From: Paramacrobiotus metropolitanus
Taxonomy: Eukaryota > Tardigrada > Eutardigrada > Parachela > Macrobiotidae
Length of the DNA: 64,000 nt
Direction: 5' to 3'
Assembly: GCF_019649055.1 (NCBI RefSeq)
Contig: NW_026570252.1
Coordinates: 310,001-374,000 of the forward strand
In this document: in pieces, positions 13,501 to 24,605 of the stretch
Position numbering within the stretch: the stretch's first letter is position 1
Layout of the letters: each line of letters begins with the position of its first letter
Notes under the pieces: model-generated
Told to the model about the DNA's origin: nothing
What the model saw: only the letters and a program-made list of their open reading frames with translations
Databases searched by the model: none
Translations under genes and position numbers: made by a program

Positions 13501-14166
13501 TGCTCTGTTTTAATAATCACCTTGGTAATACATATTTAGCTGTATTTTTTACCGACCAGACATTGAAGTTCTGTTTACCGGGTTGTCTGCTCCTGATATA
13601 TGAATGAATGAATTGTTTGCCGATGTTGTCTATTAAATTTCTGACCCGCGGACCGGCCGACCGCTTCCTAATGCATTACTTTGACAAACCGTGTATTTGT
13701 AGTGGTCTTCCTGTTGATCTTCATCGGATGCCACACCCCCTACCAGATCATCAGCGTCTGGCGCGTCCTCAATCCCAGCCTGAGCGAATGGCTGAACCCC
13801 ATCGTGCACCGACTGCTCTTCGCCTGCGGCGTCCTCCCCACCATCGTCGACCCGGTGGCCTACGCCAAATTCCTCATCCCCATCACCAACGAGCTGAAGA
13901 TCATCATGAACCGGCGGTTGCGCTCGCAGAGCGGCGGCCAGGCGTCACGGCGCAGTCGCACCAACAGCCCCATGGAGCCGGAGGACCCGCTGGCCGTGTC
14001 GCAGACGGCCGCGTCCGATGGGGCCAAGAAACAGCTGCTGGCCGTGGCGCCCGCCGCTGGGAACCGGTCGCTGTCGTTGCCGGTGGTGCACGGGACGGTG
14101 GTCAACGGGAAGTACACCTCATCGACGTCGCTCATCCCCAAAGGTCACGTCTTTGCCTGGACGTAA
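4586..14166 (+). CDS. GnRH/AKH/corazonin-family peptide GPCR
   Basis: Four exons: 4586-5077, 10534-10777, 11496-11675 and 13703-14166. Phases agree (0, 1, 1), giving 459 aa ending at TAA. The start ATG has A at -3. Class A seven-helix receptor of the plasma membrane. NFT near the N-terminus is a glycosylation site. TM1 spans about 28-52 and TM2 about 62-84. C98 and C182 (in YQCVTF) form the expected disulfide. DRW (122-124) replaces DRY. The second extracellular loop (CSVPQ, FHVEEHP, YQCVTF) is the hallmark of the GnRH/AKH/corazonin receptor superfamily. The third intracellular loop is in the short 180-base exon, ending RAERQAFRLT as TM6 starts. Odd residues: N71 at 2.50, D355 at 7.49 (DPVAY) and H316 at 6.48 (CHTP for CWTP). 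Intron 1 (5.4 kb) holds a MITE. The exact ligand class (AKH, corazonin or GnRH) cannot be told from sequence alone. It is convergent with the next gene. Confidence 0.9.
5490..5735. repeat. T-rich low-complexity tract in intron 1
   Basis: About 240 bases of almost pure T/A with T runs and TATTTT words on the + strand. The Phe/Tyr-rich open frames here are artefacts of base composition. It lies inside intron 1 of the peptide receptor. Confidence 0.7.
9614..9735. repeat. Dispersed repeat, copy 1
   Basis: A stretch beginning GCTGCGTTCTAACGTATACT, then GCGCAAACCACCGCTTC, and ending near TGTTGGTTGAT, is clearly similar over about 120 bases to 17317-17435 on the same strand. It is in intron 1 of the peptide receptor. 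There are no coding features. It is probably a fragment of an old transposable element. Confidence 0.65.
9805..10110. mobile_element. MITE-like inverted-repeat element
   Basis: The left part (about 9815-9890) and right part (about 10010-10105) are reverse complements with gaps. AAAGTGGCCACCATTTATTA near 9849 returns inverted near 10035, and the outer cggttaattggccacct pairs loosely with ggccaaccgaatgg. CGTAC occurs just outside both ends and could be a target duplication. About 300 bases long with no ORF, inside intron 1 of the peptide receptor. Confidence 0.6.
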
Positions 14167-14373
14167 TTGCCTGATTAAGAAAATGTTCTAGAATGATTGA
14201 TCTCGTTTTTAAAGAAAACAAAAACTTTGTCGCTGGTCGCTTAATTAAAGGGATTCATATGATGCTGCTTCTAGATCTTCTCGGCTTTTCTAGTAAACTT
14301 ATCTTGTTGCTGGTCAGGTGTCACTATTCTCAAGCAGACGCAATTTGATTGCACCGTCTCGTTTCGTTCTGTT

Positions 14374-14379
14374 AATAAA
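14374..14379 (+). terminator. Possible poly(A) signal of the peptide receptor
   Basis: AATAAA about 210 bases after the receptor stop codon, in AT-rich 3' flank. No transcript data are available, and other AT-rich hexamers are near. Confidence 0.35.
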
Positions 14380-15045
14380 AAAACATTCAGAAATGCCGAA
14401 CTTCGCTGTCAACGTTGAAAAAACGTGAATCGCAATGTTATTGCGTTTTTATTGCAAAAATACTGGTTGCCATAATAACGGTTATTTTTTTTATAACTGC
14501 TCATTGCAAAACCATATTGCGTAGTTTAGATTATACAAATAATGTCTCGTCATATTAGAGCTCTGTATTTTTTATCATAGAAAGGCTTTGGATTTATCGT
14601 TTTCTGACCTGATTAGTACAAAGTTGAATTATTATTTCACATTTTATAAAGTAAGTATTGCTTTTCTCAAAAACTTTGTATTAATTTGATGGCTGCAATA
14701 TGTAAGTTGCGTATTTGTGTAACAAAGTTTTGATACTGTTTACGATACTTACGTGATATAACTCATTATTCAGTTTACAATTTATGACTGTCACTTTTTC
14801 CCATAAACGTACATTTATTCGTACATTTTATTCGTACACATACTTTTTTGTTCGTACATTTATTGATTTTTTTCCAACGTGCAAACCGCACCGCCGCCGC
14901 GTGCCGGCGACGATGCAGTTAGCAGCGCGATAATTAAGATCCCCACTCGGACTAATCACCCTCAAGGCAAACTCTATCGATCCCACCACCCTTATACAGT
15001 ACCCACACAAAGCCGCTGTACACCATAAATCCATAGAGTACACTT

Positions 15046-16887
15046 TCATACAGTGGTGGTTAAATAATCCGGAACCGCGTCAGTTGCATTCAGCACCCCA
15101 TTGACAGGAAGACCGTCGACAGCTTCCTCGTTGAACGCTACAGTCGATTGGCTTCTTCCCTCCCTGGTACCGTGGACGTTAACGGGATCACCCGGCATCA
15201 ATGAAACATGGAAGGGAGGCGGGATGGACAAGAGCCGAGGGCGGGAGGGGCGGGGAGGGTGGGGGCGTTGGCAGAGGATCTTGACGCTCTGCACGATGCA
15301 GAAGAGGATGAAGACTAGACAGATTTGGGCCACGCCGAACACCGACATCCCGAACATCACGGCGCCGAAGGGGTACACTTCCAGGGCGCTGATCAGGTTC
15401 GGCCAGGTTGAGCAGGTTGTCGTGGTGTTGACGGGGATGCCGGTGTCGTCTTCCTGTAAAAACAGAAACCCGGTAAAAAATTATTTATTGTAAATACCGG
15501 CCGGCCACTGTACAGATATATTACCGGTGAAATTTAATTAAATTTATAAAGCCCAGCGGATACAAAATTATTGGCCACATTAAATTAATTTAAGCAAATT
15601 TTTGTCTGCACAAAATTACTGGCAATGTCAAACAAATTAATTTTAAACAACCGCCGTTCTTGCAAAAATATTGGCAACAATAAATTGAAGTAAACAAGCG
15701 CCGGCTGATACGAAATTACTGGCCGAATTAAATCAAATGGGACAAGAATCGGATATACAGAATTTTCTAGCACTACCGAACAAATTAAATCTAAACGACC
15801 GTCGTTTATGAAAAATATTGGCAGTAGATTGAATTAAGCAAGGGTTGGCTAATCAAAATTTCTGGAATATTAAATATAACTGTAAACAACCATCGTTCAT
15901 GCAGAAATATTGGCAATAATAGACTGAATTAAGCAAGCGCCAGCTAAAGAAAATTACTGGCAAAACCAAACAAATTAATTTTCAACAAAAACCTTTCTTG
16001 CTGTAATATAGACAGTAATAAATTAAATTAAACAAAACGCCGGCTAAACAAATTTACTGTCAATAACAAATTAATTATTTTGGAAAATCGTCAATTAGGC
16101 AAAATTACACTTCATGTTCAATTAATTACGGTAATTCTACAACCGGCTTTAAACAGCATTATTAGCAACATTAAAAATTAAATAAAATAACCGTTTTCTA
16201 AAACAAATTACGAGCAGCATATTTTCAAAATAAAAAAAATTCTCTCCAGTTTCCAGATTCAACTCTAAAAAAAAACAGGCATCTGAGCTAACAGAAAATG
16301 AAAACATTCAGCAATTAATTCTAGACGAGCCCGAATGACTCGCCAAAACTTAATATTACATGGAATTTTGTATTTGTTGCCAATTAATGTTTCGTTACCG
16401 AGAGCAAGCGCGTGTTATTGGGATACACCGTGGCGGCCACCCCTCCCAGGGGCATCCAGGGATGAAAGACCATCACCCCCGCCGTGCTCATCCACACCGC
16501 CGTCAGCAGCGCACACCGCCACCCGGCGGCCGTCGCGTGAAAAGCGGCCGCTTTTCGGCGAATTAACCGCAGAATCCCGGCGGACAGCAGCAAGAGCACC
16601 GTGGCCCCCAGGGGCAGCCAGAAGAGCAGATAGTGCACCGTGTAGACGATATCCGGGTCGGCGTGTTCAATCAGGCCCCACAGCGTCCCGCACGCCAACA
16701 GCACCAGCATCACTACATCCGCAAAAACACCGCTAATATGCGTAATTTAACAAGCACAAATGCCGGTTCCGGTATATTGATTACCGGCCCGTATTTACGC
16801 ACCTTGCAGACAGTTGGCCAGCATGAAACAGATAGCCAGGATGCCGGCGAGTAATGTGGTCCACAGATAGGTTGTTTCGCTGTTCAT
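15046..16887 (-). CDS. Multi-span membrane protein, unknown family
   Basis: Three exons on the minus strand: 16887-16803, 16712-16399 and 15453-15046. Phases agree (1, 0), giving 268 aa and a TGA stop. There is a long hydrophobic stretch at about 7-45, which could be one long helix, two packed helices, or a signal plus a helix. Further helices lie at about 55-78 (YLLFWLPLGATVLLLLSAG), about 96-114, and about 155-180 (FGAVMFGMSVFGVAQICLVF). The loop before the last helix carries NNT and NTT glycosylation sites, so it is probably extracellular. The tail is long, Pro/Arg-rich then Asn/Val-rich, ending DYLTTTV. I recognise no family: tetraspanin CCG and claudin W-GLW-C-C signatures are absent. 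The gene is convergent with the peptide receptor. Confidence 0.65.
15520..16100. repeat. Degenerate ~60-base tandem repeat in intron
   Basis: Within intron 2 of the membrane-protein gene, units containing AAATTACTGGCAA, then TTAAATTAATTTAAACAA, then a CGCCGGCT or CCGCCGTTC word recur about eight to nine times at roughly 60-75 base spacing. It is diverged and non-coding. Confidence 0.6.
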
Positions 16888-17634
16888 CCTCGCGGGATGC
16901 GGGAGGAACAACTGTGTATACGAGTTCCGGCGGAAGTGGCACAAGCGCCGACTCCAACATAAATTTTGGCAGTGAGTGTATTGATCCGTGGATGGCGCTT
17001 TGAACCCGGGATTGAACCCGGCTCGCGTGTCAGCACAATATGTGGCCTGAATTCCTCGGTGTCAAATTAGCCCGCTGTGCTCTGTACAAACGCCGGTATT
17101 ATTTCCCCATTATGCACCAACCGCGGCTGGTCGTATTCACAAAGCGCCGTGTTGTAGCGATCGATTGGGCAAAAGTGTTGCCGCGGGAAGAGTTGACGGC
17201 TTTGTTGTACAACACGCTGTCGCAAACTTTGTGAACAGCTGCAGTGGTACAACAGGGCTATATACCGTACATTATTGTAAGTATATATATACTGGATTAA
17301 AAAACCCCGTGGAGGCTGCGTTTTAACGCATACAGCGCAAACCAGCGCTTCTCTGTTAGAACCCAATACCGGCAATTTACGCGTACTGGACGTGTTCATA
17401 TTGCTCAGTGTTTGTTGATGTTGTTATTCAATTTTTTTCGGCCTTAGACCGACTGGCCCCGTTTCCTTTTTTATGTCTTCTTTGCATTGCAGTTTTGCGC
17501 AATATTTTAACACGGTATAATACGAGTATTAGTATGAGCAGCAGCAAACAACCTTCACATTACACTGCCCTTCTGACAGCTTGTCATCTCGTTCATGGCT
17601 CTTTCTTGCTAATTCGCGACCCGGCAACAGTACG
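16888..17634. other. Intergenic stretch
   Basis: Lies between the receptor cyclase stop and the membrane-protein start on the minus strand, so it should include the 3' UTR of the first and the promoter of the second. It contains the second copy of the 9.6 kb dispersed repeat. No supported exon. Confidence 0.4.
17317..17435. repeat. Dispersed repeat, copy 2
   Basis: Same orientation and sequence family as 9614-9735. Shared words include GCTGCGTTTTAACGCATACA, GCGCAAACCAGCGCTTC and TGGACGTGTTC. Confidence 0.65.
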
Positions 17635-20600
17635 TTATTCGGAACGTTGTAGCCAGTACGTAGAAATTTCCCCGACGCCCTAAAATTTCACAAGCAGCTG
17701 TCATGTATTAATGACCCCGTTCAGTTTCGCGGTCCATAGTACCTTAAGATTAACAGTTCCTCGTGATACCGCAGTGAAACTGGTTTCCTCCGCGATCAAG
17801 CGGGCTGTCTCCGGGCCCAGATGGATGCGAAGTAGCTCGGCACTGTACGCCAGACGGGACGCTGTATTGACCGTGCTACCGAACCTGCAGGAAAGCGATT
17901 ATATTGTCTTAGTTTTACTATTAATTTAAGGTCAGCCAAAAAACTACACGTACAGACAGTAGCGCGGTCGTTTGTTGCCCACAACACCAGCTGCACACGG
18001 ACCTGTAGAAAAAGACCATAACATTATCAGTAGACAGTAGCCCGTTCTTATACCTGAATTGAATTCTTGGGCATGGTTTGCTTTACATCAGACCTAATGA
18101 ACCCGCTGAATAAAATAACAACAGAACCAGCGAACACACACTTCGGCCATTAGAAAGCTGGATTTTTTTCGGAGCAGACTTCGGTGCTGCTCTGGTTCTC
18201 GCGTTATTGGGTAAGCGAAAGGGAATTTTAATCATAATGTACGGGAACCGTCTCATTACTAACCGGACTGTATGCCGATCTTGAGCTGCAGCTTCCCATC
18301 GCGTCCCAACCGCGGGATACACAGAAAGCATTCGTTCATATTCACCGCCAAACGGCAAAGTTCTCCGGCGTGCTTATCGCCGTTAGCAACCGGTAGCCCG
18401 CTAGCTGCCTGCCGAAAAACGACATGGTTAACGGGTGACACCGCGTCTATACAGTATAACAGAATGAAGGCCAGCAGTTTTACCATGTAACAGTCGCTGA
18501 CGGTCTCTACTTTGTACGCATCACACTCTTTCAGGCACCCATCAAACAGCGTGAAGATAATGTTCAGCACGTCGATCACGATGACTGGCGGCGTCGTGGC
18601 ACAGTACTCTTGGAAGCCAGTCAGGATGGCAAACGACACGGAAGTGTGGTGGAATAGTTCCGCTGACACGGGAATACCCCGGACCAGTTGCTGGACCACT
18701 ACCCTGCAATGAAAAAAAAAGTCAGTGACCTAGAGAACTTGAAAGCCAAAAGAACCCAAGGAGACCTTGAGAAACTTCCAAAATCTGGGAAACCTTAAGA
18801 AGCTAAGAAGTCCCGAAAATTTAGAGAACATAAGAAACCATGAAAACCTAGGGTTTTTAACAGCCACCAAAAATGTTCGGGATCGTTAAGACCCAAGAGA
18901 TTCAAGCTGAGCAGAATCCCCGGGGAACTTTGAGGAGCCTAAAACGTCCAACCTAAGAAACTTTAAAATTTTGAAAAATCAGGAAGGCTAAGATTAATAA
19001 ACGAAGCCAGAAATCGGAGAGATCCTTCGAACCCAATAGACGAAACGAGCAATCAAAAAGTAGCCCAAGAACCCCAAGACTTAATTAACCTGATTGTGTT
19101 AAGAACTAACAGGCGACATAGTGGTTGATAAAATTCTTCACCCGTTTATACGTCTATCAAGGATTTCCTGAAGGAAAAAAGCCGGTAAAAGTCTTTCGTC
19201 TAAATTGTAGTTCGTACCTTGGTAGCATTTCCTGCAGGAGCTCCATACTCAGAAGTTGCTCCCGTCGCAGTTCCACGGTGCGATCATGCACCACCTGCTC
19301 CAGCCTTCCATTGTACGTCTCCATCTTCCTCAGAAGATTCTCCACGAGTTTATCATCCGTCACCAGCGTGATACTCCGGTACTCCGCGATGACATCCCGA
19401 ATCAGCGGTCGCTCATAATAATTGGCACTTTGACACTTTCCAGCCAGATTGACCAGCGCCGGGTCTTTGCTACCGGCTTCGTTATCCATCATCCACGCCA
19501 TGATACATCCGGCAGTGTAAATGTCACACGTGGGCGTGGCGTGTTGCGCCAGCATCCACGGATCGCGAGACGATGGTGTCGGTAATTCCGGAGCGATGAA
19601 GTGCCGGCTGATGGTCTCCGCTGGGATTTCGGCGTTGTGATTGAGGCAGTTGCGGATGATATCGTAGAAACCGGTTTCGGAGATTTTCAGCACGAAATTC
19701 CGATCTACCCAGCAAATGCTGGGCGAAAGATAGCCGTGACGTAGGAAAATGGAAGCGTGGACTACGGAAATCCCCTGGCAAAAAAATCACTTATTGATGA
19801 TGATAAAATAATATAGCTATTCAAATTTAGCAAAGAACTGCGTTTGCTTGTACATGAAAAATATTTTTTATTTGCCAAGAAAATCTATTTTGGCAAAAAA
19901 TATTTCTTGGGCGCATTTTCCCTTACTCATATTAGTAGTGGTTTTTGTTGTTTTTTCAATGAAAATGATATTTCTTACAAAAGTTTTTATTTGTGTCTTT
20001 TTTTACTTGTCGTTTTCATGAATAATCTTTTTAAATTCGTTATGCTTGATTTTATTTTTGGTACGTATAATGAAAATCATGTTAATTCTATTTGAAACTG
20101 ATGCAGTAATTGTGAAATTTTATTCATTGAAAATCCATTTTTTCCTGAACAGAATCGAAGTTTCGATACCTTTAAAAGGTCATATATCAGTGTAACCCGC
20201 AATTCCGGATCCACGGCGGATTTATCCATAAACACCGCTAACGTCCCGCGCGGCGCATACTCCATCACAAAAAACGCCGCGCGATCTCGTTCCACGATCC
20301 CAATCACCCGTAAAAAATTCTCCGGTTTTAATGCGCGTAACTGTGAAAACACGCCGTCTTATTGCTTACCAGTATTACAAAGTACTACGTTCCAGAACGT
20401 AATAACCTGTTGTAGCCATTCTCTGGCGTTTTTATCGGACGCAACGGATTGTACGGTAGCACGCTGTGTCACCGAGACCGGGTGACCTTTGTAATAATGC
20501 ACGACGCGTTTACCGGATTGCATCGTCATCAATCGTTGCCGGCGCTCCAGCGTCTCGGCGGATTCCTGGAACAAACACGATAAAAAAGCCAAGCAAACCT

Positions 20601-23600
20601 TCTTCGAAAGCTGGTCGAACCTGAACGATGCTTTTGGCCATTGAATTCTTGGTGTCGGAGTTCCAAGTGAATGTCTTCGAAATTGGTTTCTAAAAATAAT
20701 GTATTAAATAACCATTACGAGGGATTGTAGAGGGCGCTGCATACTGTGGCCAGGGTGTACGCTTCGTGCGTAATGAGGTCATCCGCGTCGAGAATCCACC
20801 ATTCGCCGGAATCTGCGCTTTGCCGCCGGATGAGCCTGTAAAACGACATGAAATTAAAATGAAGAAAAAACACATAAAACGCCGTAAAGTAAACTAAATT
20901 ACGGTATCTACAATTAAAATACGAAAAAAAGTAAAATTAGTTCACCGGGAAAATTAATAAGATGCTAGTACAACTTAGAAATACTTGCCAAACTCCAGCA
21001 ACCAAGAACCCGACACCACCGCCGATCGCCAAAATAATAAGCAGAATTAAATTACGCTTTTGCACCAACTTTTCTGCAAATTAAGACACCGTCACACTTT
21101 TTATATCAGTTTAATGAAGCTGTATAAGCCTTCACGCTATTGCTAATTATTGAATTATGCTTAATAAAATCCATTTTCTAGCGTGTAAACGACGTACCAA
21201 GGCAAGGTCCAGAATCGCCGAGATAGCCGCACACCGGCACATTCAACGGCGGCTGATTATCCGGCGTGCGCCAGTCGATGCTCCGGTTTTGGTAGACAGT
21301 CAATTTCGTTCCCAAATGTCGCATAACTGTCTGCATAAAAAACATAATCTTTAAGCAAGGAATTCCTAGTAAATCGAATTACGTACAGAAGTATACCTGA
21401 AATGTCTCGGCCGAAGCGTTGTACGTCTTTATGCAGTATGGATTAATGCGAATGCCGGTGTTATCCACCGAAATGGAGATTTCCGGAAAGACAAAAGTCC
21501 GATTGTAAAACTGCCTGGCCAAGTTTCGTCCGCTTCTCAAAAATGCCACATTGTCCTCATTTTCAACGAAAATCTACATGAACTGCATTTAGGTATTTAG
21601 ACGAAACCAAATTTGTTCGCAACTACAGGACGTAGAAAAAACAGATTTAGAAAAAAACTATTTTCATCTTGTATTATTCCATACATCTTTTAGTTAGCAT
21701 TGTTTTTCAATATCTATATCCTTTTTATGTTTAAAATTTTTTTTTAAATTTTTCTAAAATATAAAAAATTTTATGCTTTTCATCTGAACAATTTTTATTA
21801 TCGCTTAACTTTCACTAATGTTTATTTGTTTAATGTTTATTTTTTTTTTTATTTTTAATAATATGTTTTTCCTAGAATTATTTTGTAATTGCGTTTTACT
21901 GACCTTTGCAAGCGCTTTGACGGCAAAATACGCTGCCATCGTCATGGGATTCGGCTGCAAATCGTAGCTAATATTCTACCATAGTTATCTTTAATCGCTG
22001 TTAAAAAGGTCACTGTACCTCTTCGTCGGCATCGTACAGCGCGTCGTACTGGTCGATCCCGCGCTGTCGAATCTCCTGCATCACCGTCTGCATGGCATTA
22101 TTAACGCCGTTATGACAGTTGCTGGTGATCTGTAGCAGCGAGGGAAACGCTTCCTGCGCAACCTAATTAAAAGCGCATACGCAATTAGTGATGGTTATTT
22201 CGCTAAATGTCACGCTTACCGCGTCGTCCGTGTCGTTCAGTCGCGGGATTAGAGTGCCCCATCGTCGCACGCTCTTGAAGGGCTCACCCATAATGTACAC
22301 CTTAACGAGGCCCGGTTTCCGGGTAAGCACTTTAGGGAATCTTCAACGCTCGTCGCCGGTAATGATGCAATCAGAGCACTTACATATTCGCCGTTTGCCA
22401 TGCCCAGACGATGCGCGGCAATCTGCGTTTAAAACAGACCAAAAATAGGAGCACTTATGTTGTAATTAAATCGCAGTACAGGAATGAGGAACTTACCATG
22501 AACATTCGAACAATCTTCGCGGGAAACATCAGAACGACCACTGAAAATAGAAGATAACACATACTGCGAAGAATTATAAATTCTTTGATAAACAAGAAAC
22601 CACAGAAGCCAAAAACGACCAGTGAAAATAAAAATATAAATACCACGGAGAAATATAATTCTTTGAAAAAATAAGAAAAAATACCACCGAATCCAAAAAA
22701 TGGATTGGTTCTAGCTAAATATTTTAAAGGAATAAATTTAAGAAATCGTTCAATAAAATTCTTATGAAATACTAAAAAGGCATATGACATTATAACCAAT
22801 GAAAATAATAACGGTAGTGGCAACAATAAATTATTATCATTATAAATAATAAAAAAATGTTAATCCCATAATAAATTCAAATGTAAAAACAGATAGCAGT
22901 CCAAGTAATAAATAAAGATCGTTAAGGATAGTTTTAGAGTAATCTGGATAAAATAAAAATAAATGAACAATATTTTAAATTCGTTTAAGTGAAAATTATT
23001 TTAATTAGGTAAGTGAGCTTTCATAAATATTTAAGGATTTCTTATTTTTTGTTGCTGTTCCTGGTTTTACCTCGACTGATTGGTTGAACGCGCATTAGCA
23101 GCTCTTCATACGGCAGCCGTTTATCGGTGCTATCCGCCGGCAAATACAAGAAACTATAGCGCAGCGCCCGGGTGGCCGGCATCAGCTTGAGCGCCGCCCG
23201 CATGCGGATGGTGATCATGGCTTGGATGGGATTAGCCACCGTGTTGTTCTCGTGGATGATAACGATGTTCGTCCAGTCGAACCGGTCAAACACCGATAGC
23301 ATGGCTTGGCTCAGGGGGTAGGAATCGCCAGGAGTAAAAGAAACAGCCGTAGGGAAGATGGTCGGATTATTCCCGTTGAAGGAAGAACCACTACGAAGCA
23401 GTGTTAACCGGCAACAAAATTACAACGCGCTCAAAGAAAAAATGTAACATACGCACACAAAGCGGAGAACCATACATAGAGATAAATATTACGCAAAAAT
23501 GGAAGTGATAAAAACACATAATGTTGTTCAAATGACGTACGATACCACGAAATTCATGTACATATTTGTACAATTATCTGTTACAGAAACATGTCTGTAG

Positions 23601-24425
23601 AATCATAACAAATAGGTCATACAAATATTACAGAATAAAATAGATAAATGTTTGAGTGCGTTTAACAAAATATCATTATATGATTTACAGAAAACCAACA
23701 ACATCAAAAAAATAAATGCAGAAAAATAAACCACAACAAATAGAATGACATGATAAATAAATAAAATCCAAACATATAACCACATAAAATATACCATATT
23801 ATAAAGGTCATCTTAATATAAATATTTTACATAGGTAAAATTGTATAAAAAACTGGAAAATATAGAGAACCGATTTCCGCTTCTTTTTCAGTTACTTACA
23901 TCAGCAAGATATCCCACTCTGCAAATAACAGAGGGATTACTCAGTTATTTAACCAAGCGATTGGAGGCGAGCCGCGAGCGCGGTATTTTCATCTGCCACA
24001 ACCAAAATTGCCTTTCAGTGGATTACCTCGTGCTAAATTCCGTAAATCGGGATTTTCTTCACATCCTACCACATCAAACCGTCAAACCGGATTTTTCCCT
24101 TTTCTTTGTAAGTATCAGATTCAGATTCTATCGCATAAAAATTTCAGCCAAAAGATCCCTTACCGCTGAGAAAGAGAACCATTAGACTGCGTCCGTCCCA
24201 ATGCGTATAATAAAATTCCGCGACGAGATGCCACTGCTTGATCACATCATCGCATACCATCAGATCGGCGCGGCTGAGAATAACCAGCGACACATTCAAC
24301 CGGCCCGCCGCGTTGACCTGTTCCACGGCTATCTGGAACGCCGGGGCCGTGTACGGGATACCCGGGAAAAAGTTGCGACTGTGCGCCATAAAGCACAGAA
24401 GGGTCACGGTAATCAGCGGAGGCAT
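17635..24425 (-). CDS. Receptor guanylate cyclase, catalytic site degenerate
   Basis: I assembled 22 exons: 24425-24164, 23992-23954, 23918-23900, 23390-23071, 22540-22497, 22422-22384, 22300-22220, 22162-22019, 21975-21904, 21573-21397, 21330-21198, 21073-21010, 20835-20745, 20689-20621, 20565-20407, 20340-20170, 19774-19218, 18703-18484, 18408-18264, 18002-17954, 17884-17743 and 17679-17635. Phases all agree, giving 1013 aa. The end of the TM exon (21010) is the least certain join. Order: short signal peptide; ANF-receptor ligand domain (to about 440, including NRTFVFPEISISVDN); TM about 451-467; kinase-homology domain (about 475-770, with HGYLSPSICWVDRNFVLKI); coiled linker ending LLQEMLPR; cyclase domain about 815-1013. 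Cyclase residues kept: E880, D884, C951, N958 and R962. The first metal aspartate of FSDI is isoleucine (I840, FAILTGF), and FGDTVN reads FGSTVN. A normal enzyme would make cGMP from GTP, but this one is probably inactive or needs a partner chain. Confidence 0.88.
18720..19110. repeat. AAGAAACCTTAAG-type degenerate repeat in cyclase intron
   Basis: Intron 17 of the cyclase gene is filled with irregular copies of words like GAAACCTTAAGAA and CCAAGAGA. On the opposite strand this is the same CTTAGGTTTCTT theme seen inside the elements at 41.74-41.96 and 49.86-50.07 kb. It is low-complexity and non-coding. Confidence 0.45.
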
Positions 24426-24469
24426 CGCGGTGGAAAATCAAGAACAGAATGGCCGTTTTGTGACCCAGC

Positions 24470-24605
24470 CAAGAACCGTAAAAACGGTAATAGCAGGCGA
24501 AAAGCGTAAAAGACAGGCAAAAACCGTGAAAGCAGTAAAAACAAGCAAAACCCGCAAAAAGCGTAAAAAAGGCAAACGTAGGCAAAAACCGTAAAAGCAT
24601 GTAGT
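24470..24605 (+). repeat. Short A-rich tandem repeat upstream of the cyclase
   Basis: Imperfect repeats of GGCAAAAACCGTAAAA (unit about 12-16 bases) run just upstream of the cyclase start codon (minus strand), in its presumed 5' UTR or promoter. The Lys/Arg-rich open frames here are composition artefacts. Confidence 0.55.

Noticed and set aside
16985-17030. Sequence resembling a tRNA T-arm (GGGTTCAATCCCGGG, minus strand)
   Set aside because: The T-stem does not pair properly and no A box or cloverleaf can be found upstream.
22455-22826. 123-codon hydrophobic minus-strand ORF
   Set aside because: Runs through an AT-rich cyclase intron and into a true exon; Phe/Leu content comes from A/T runs.
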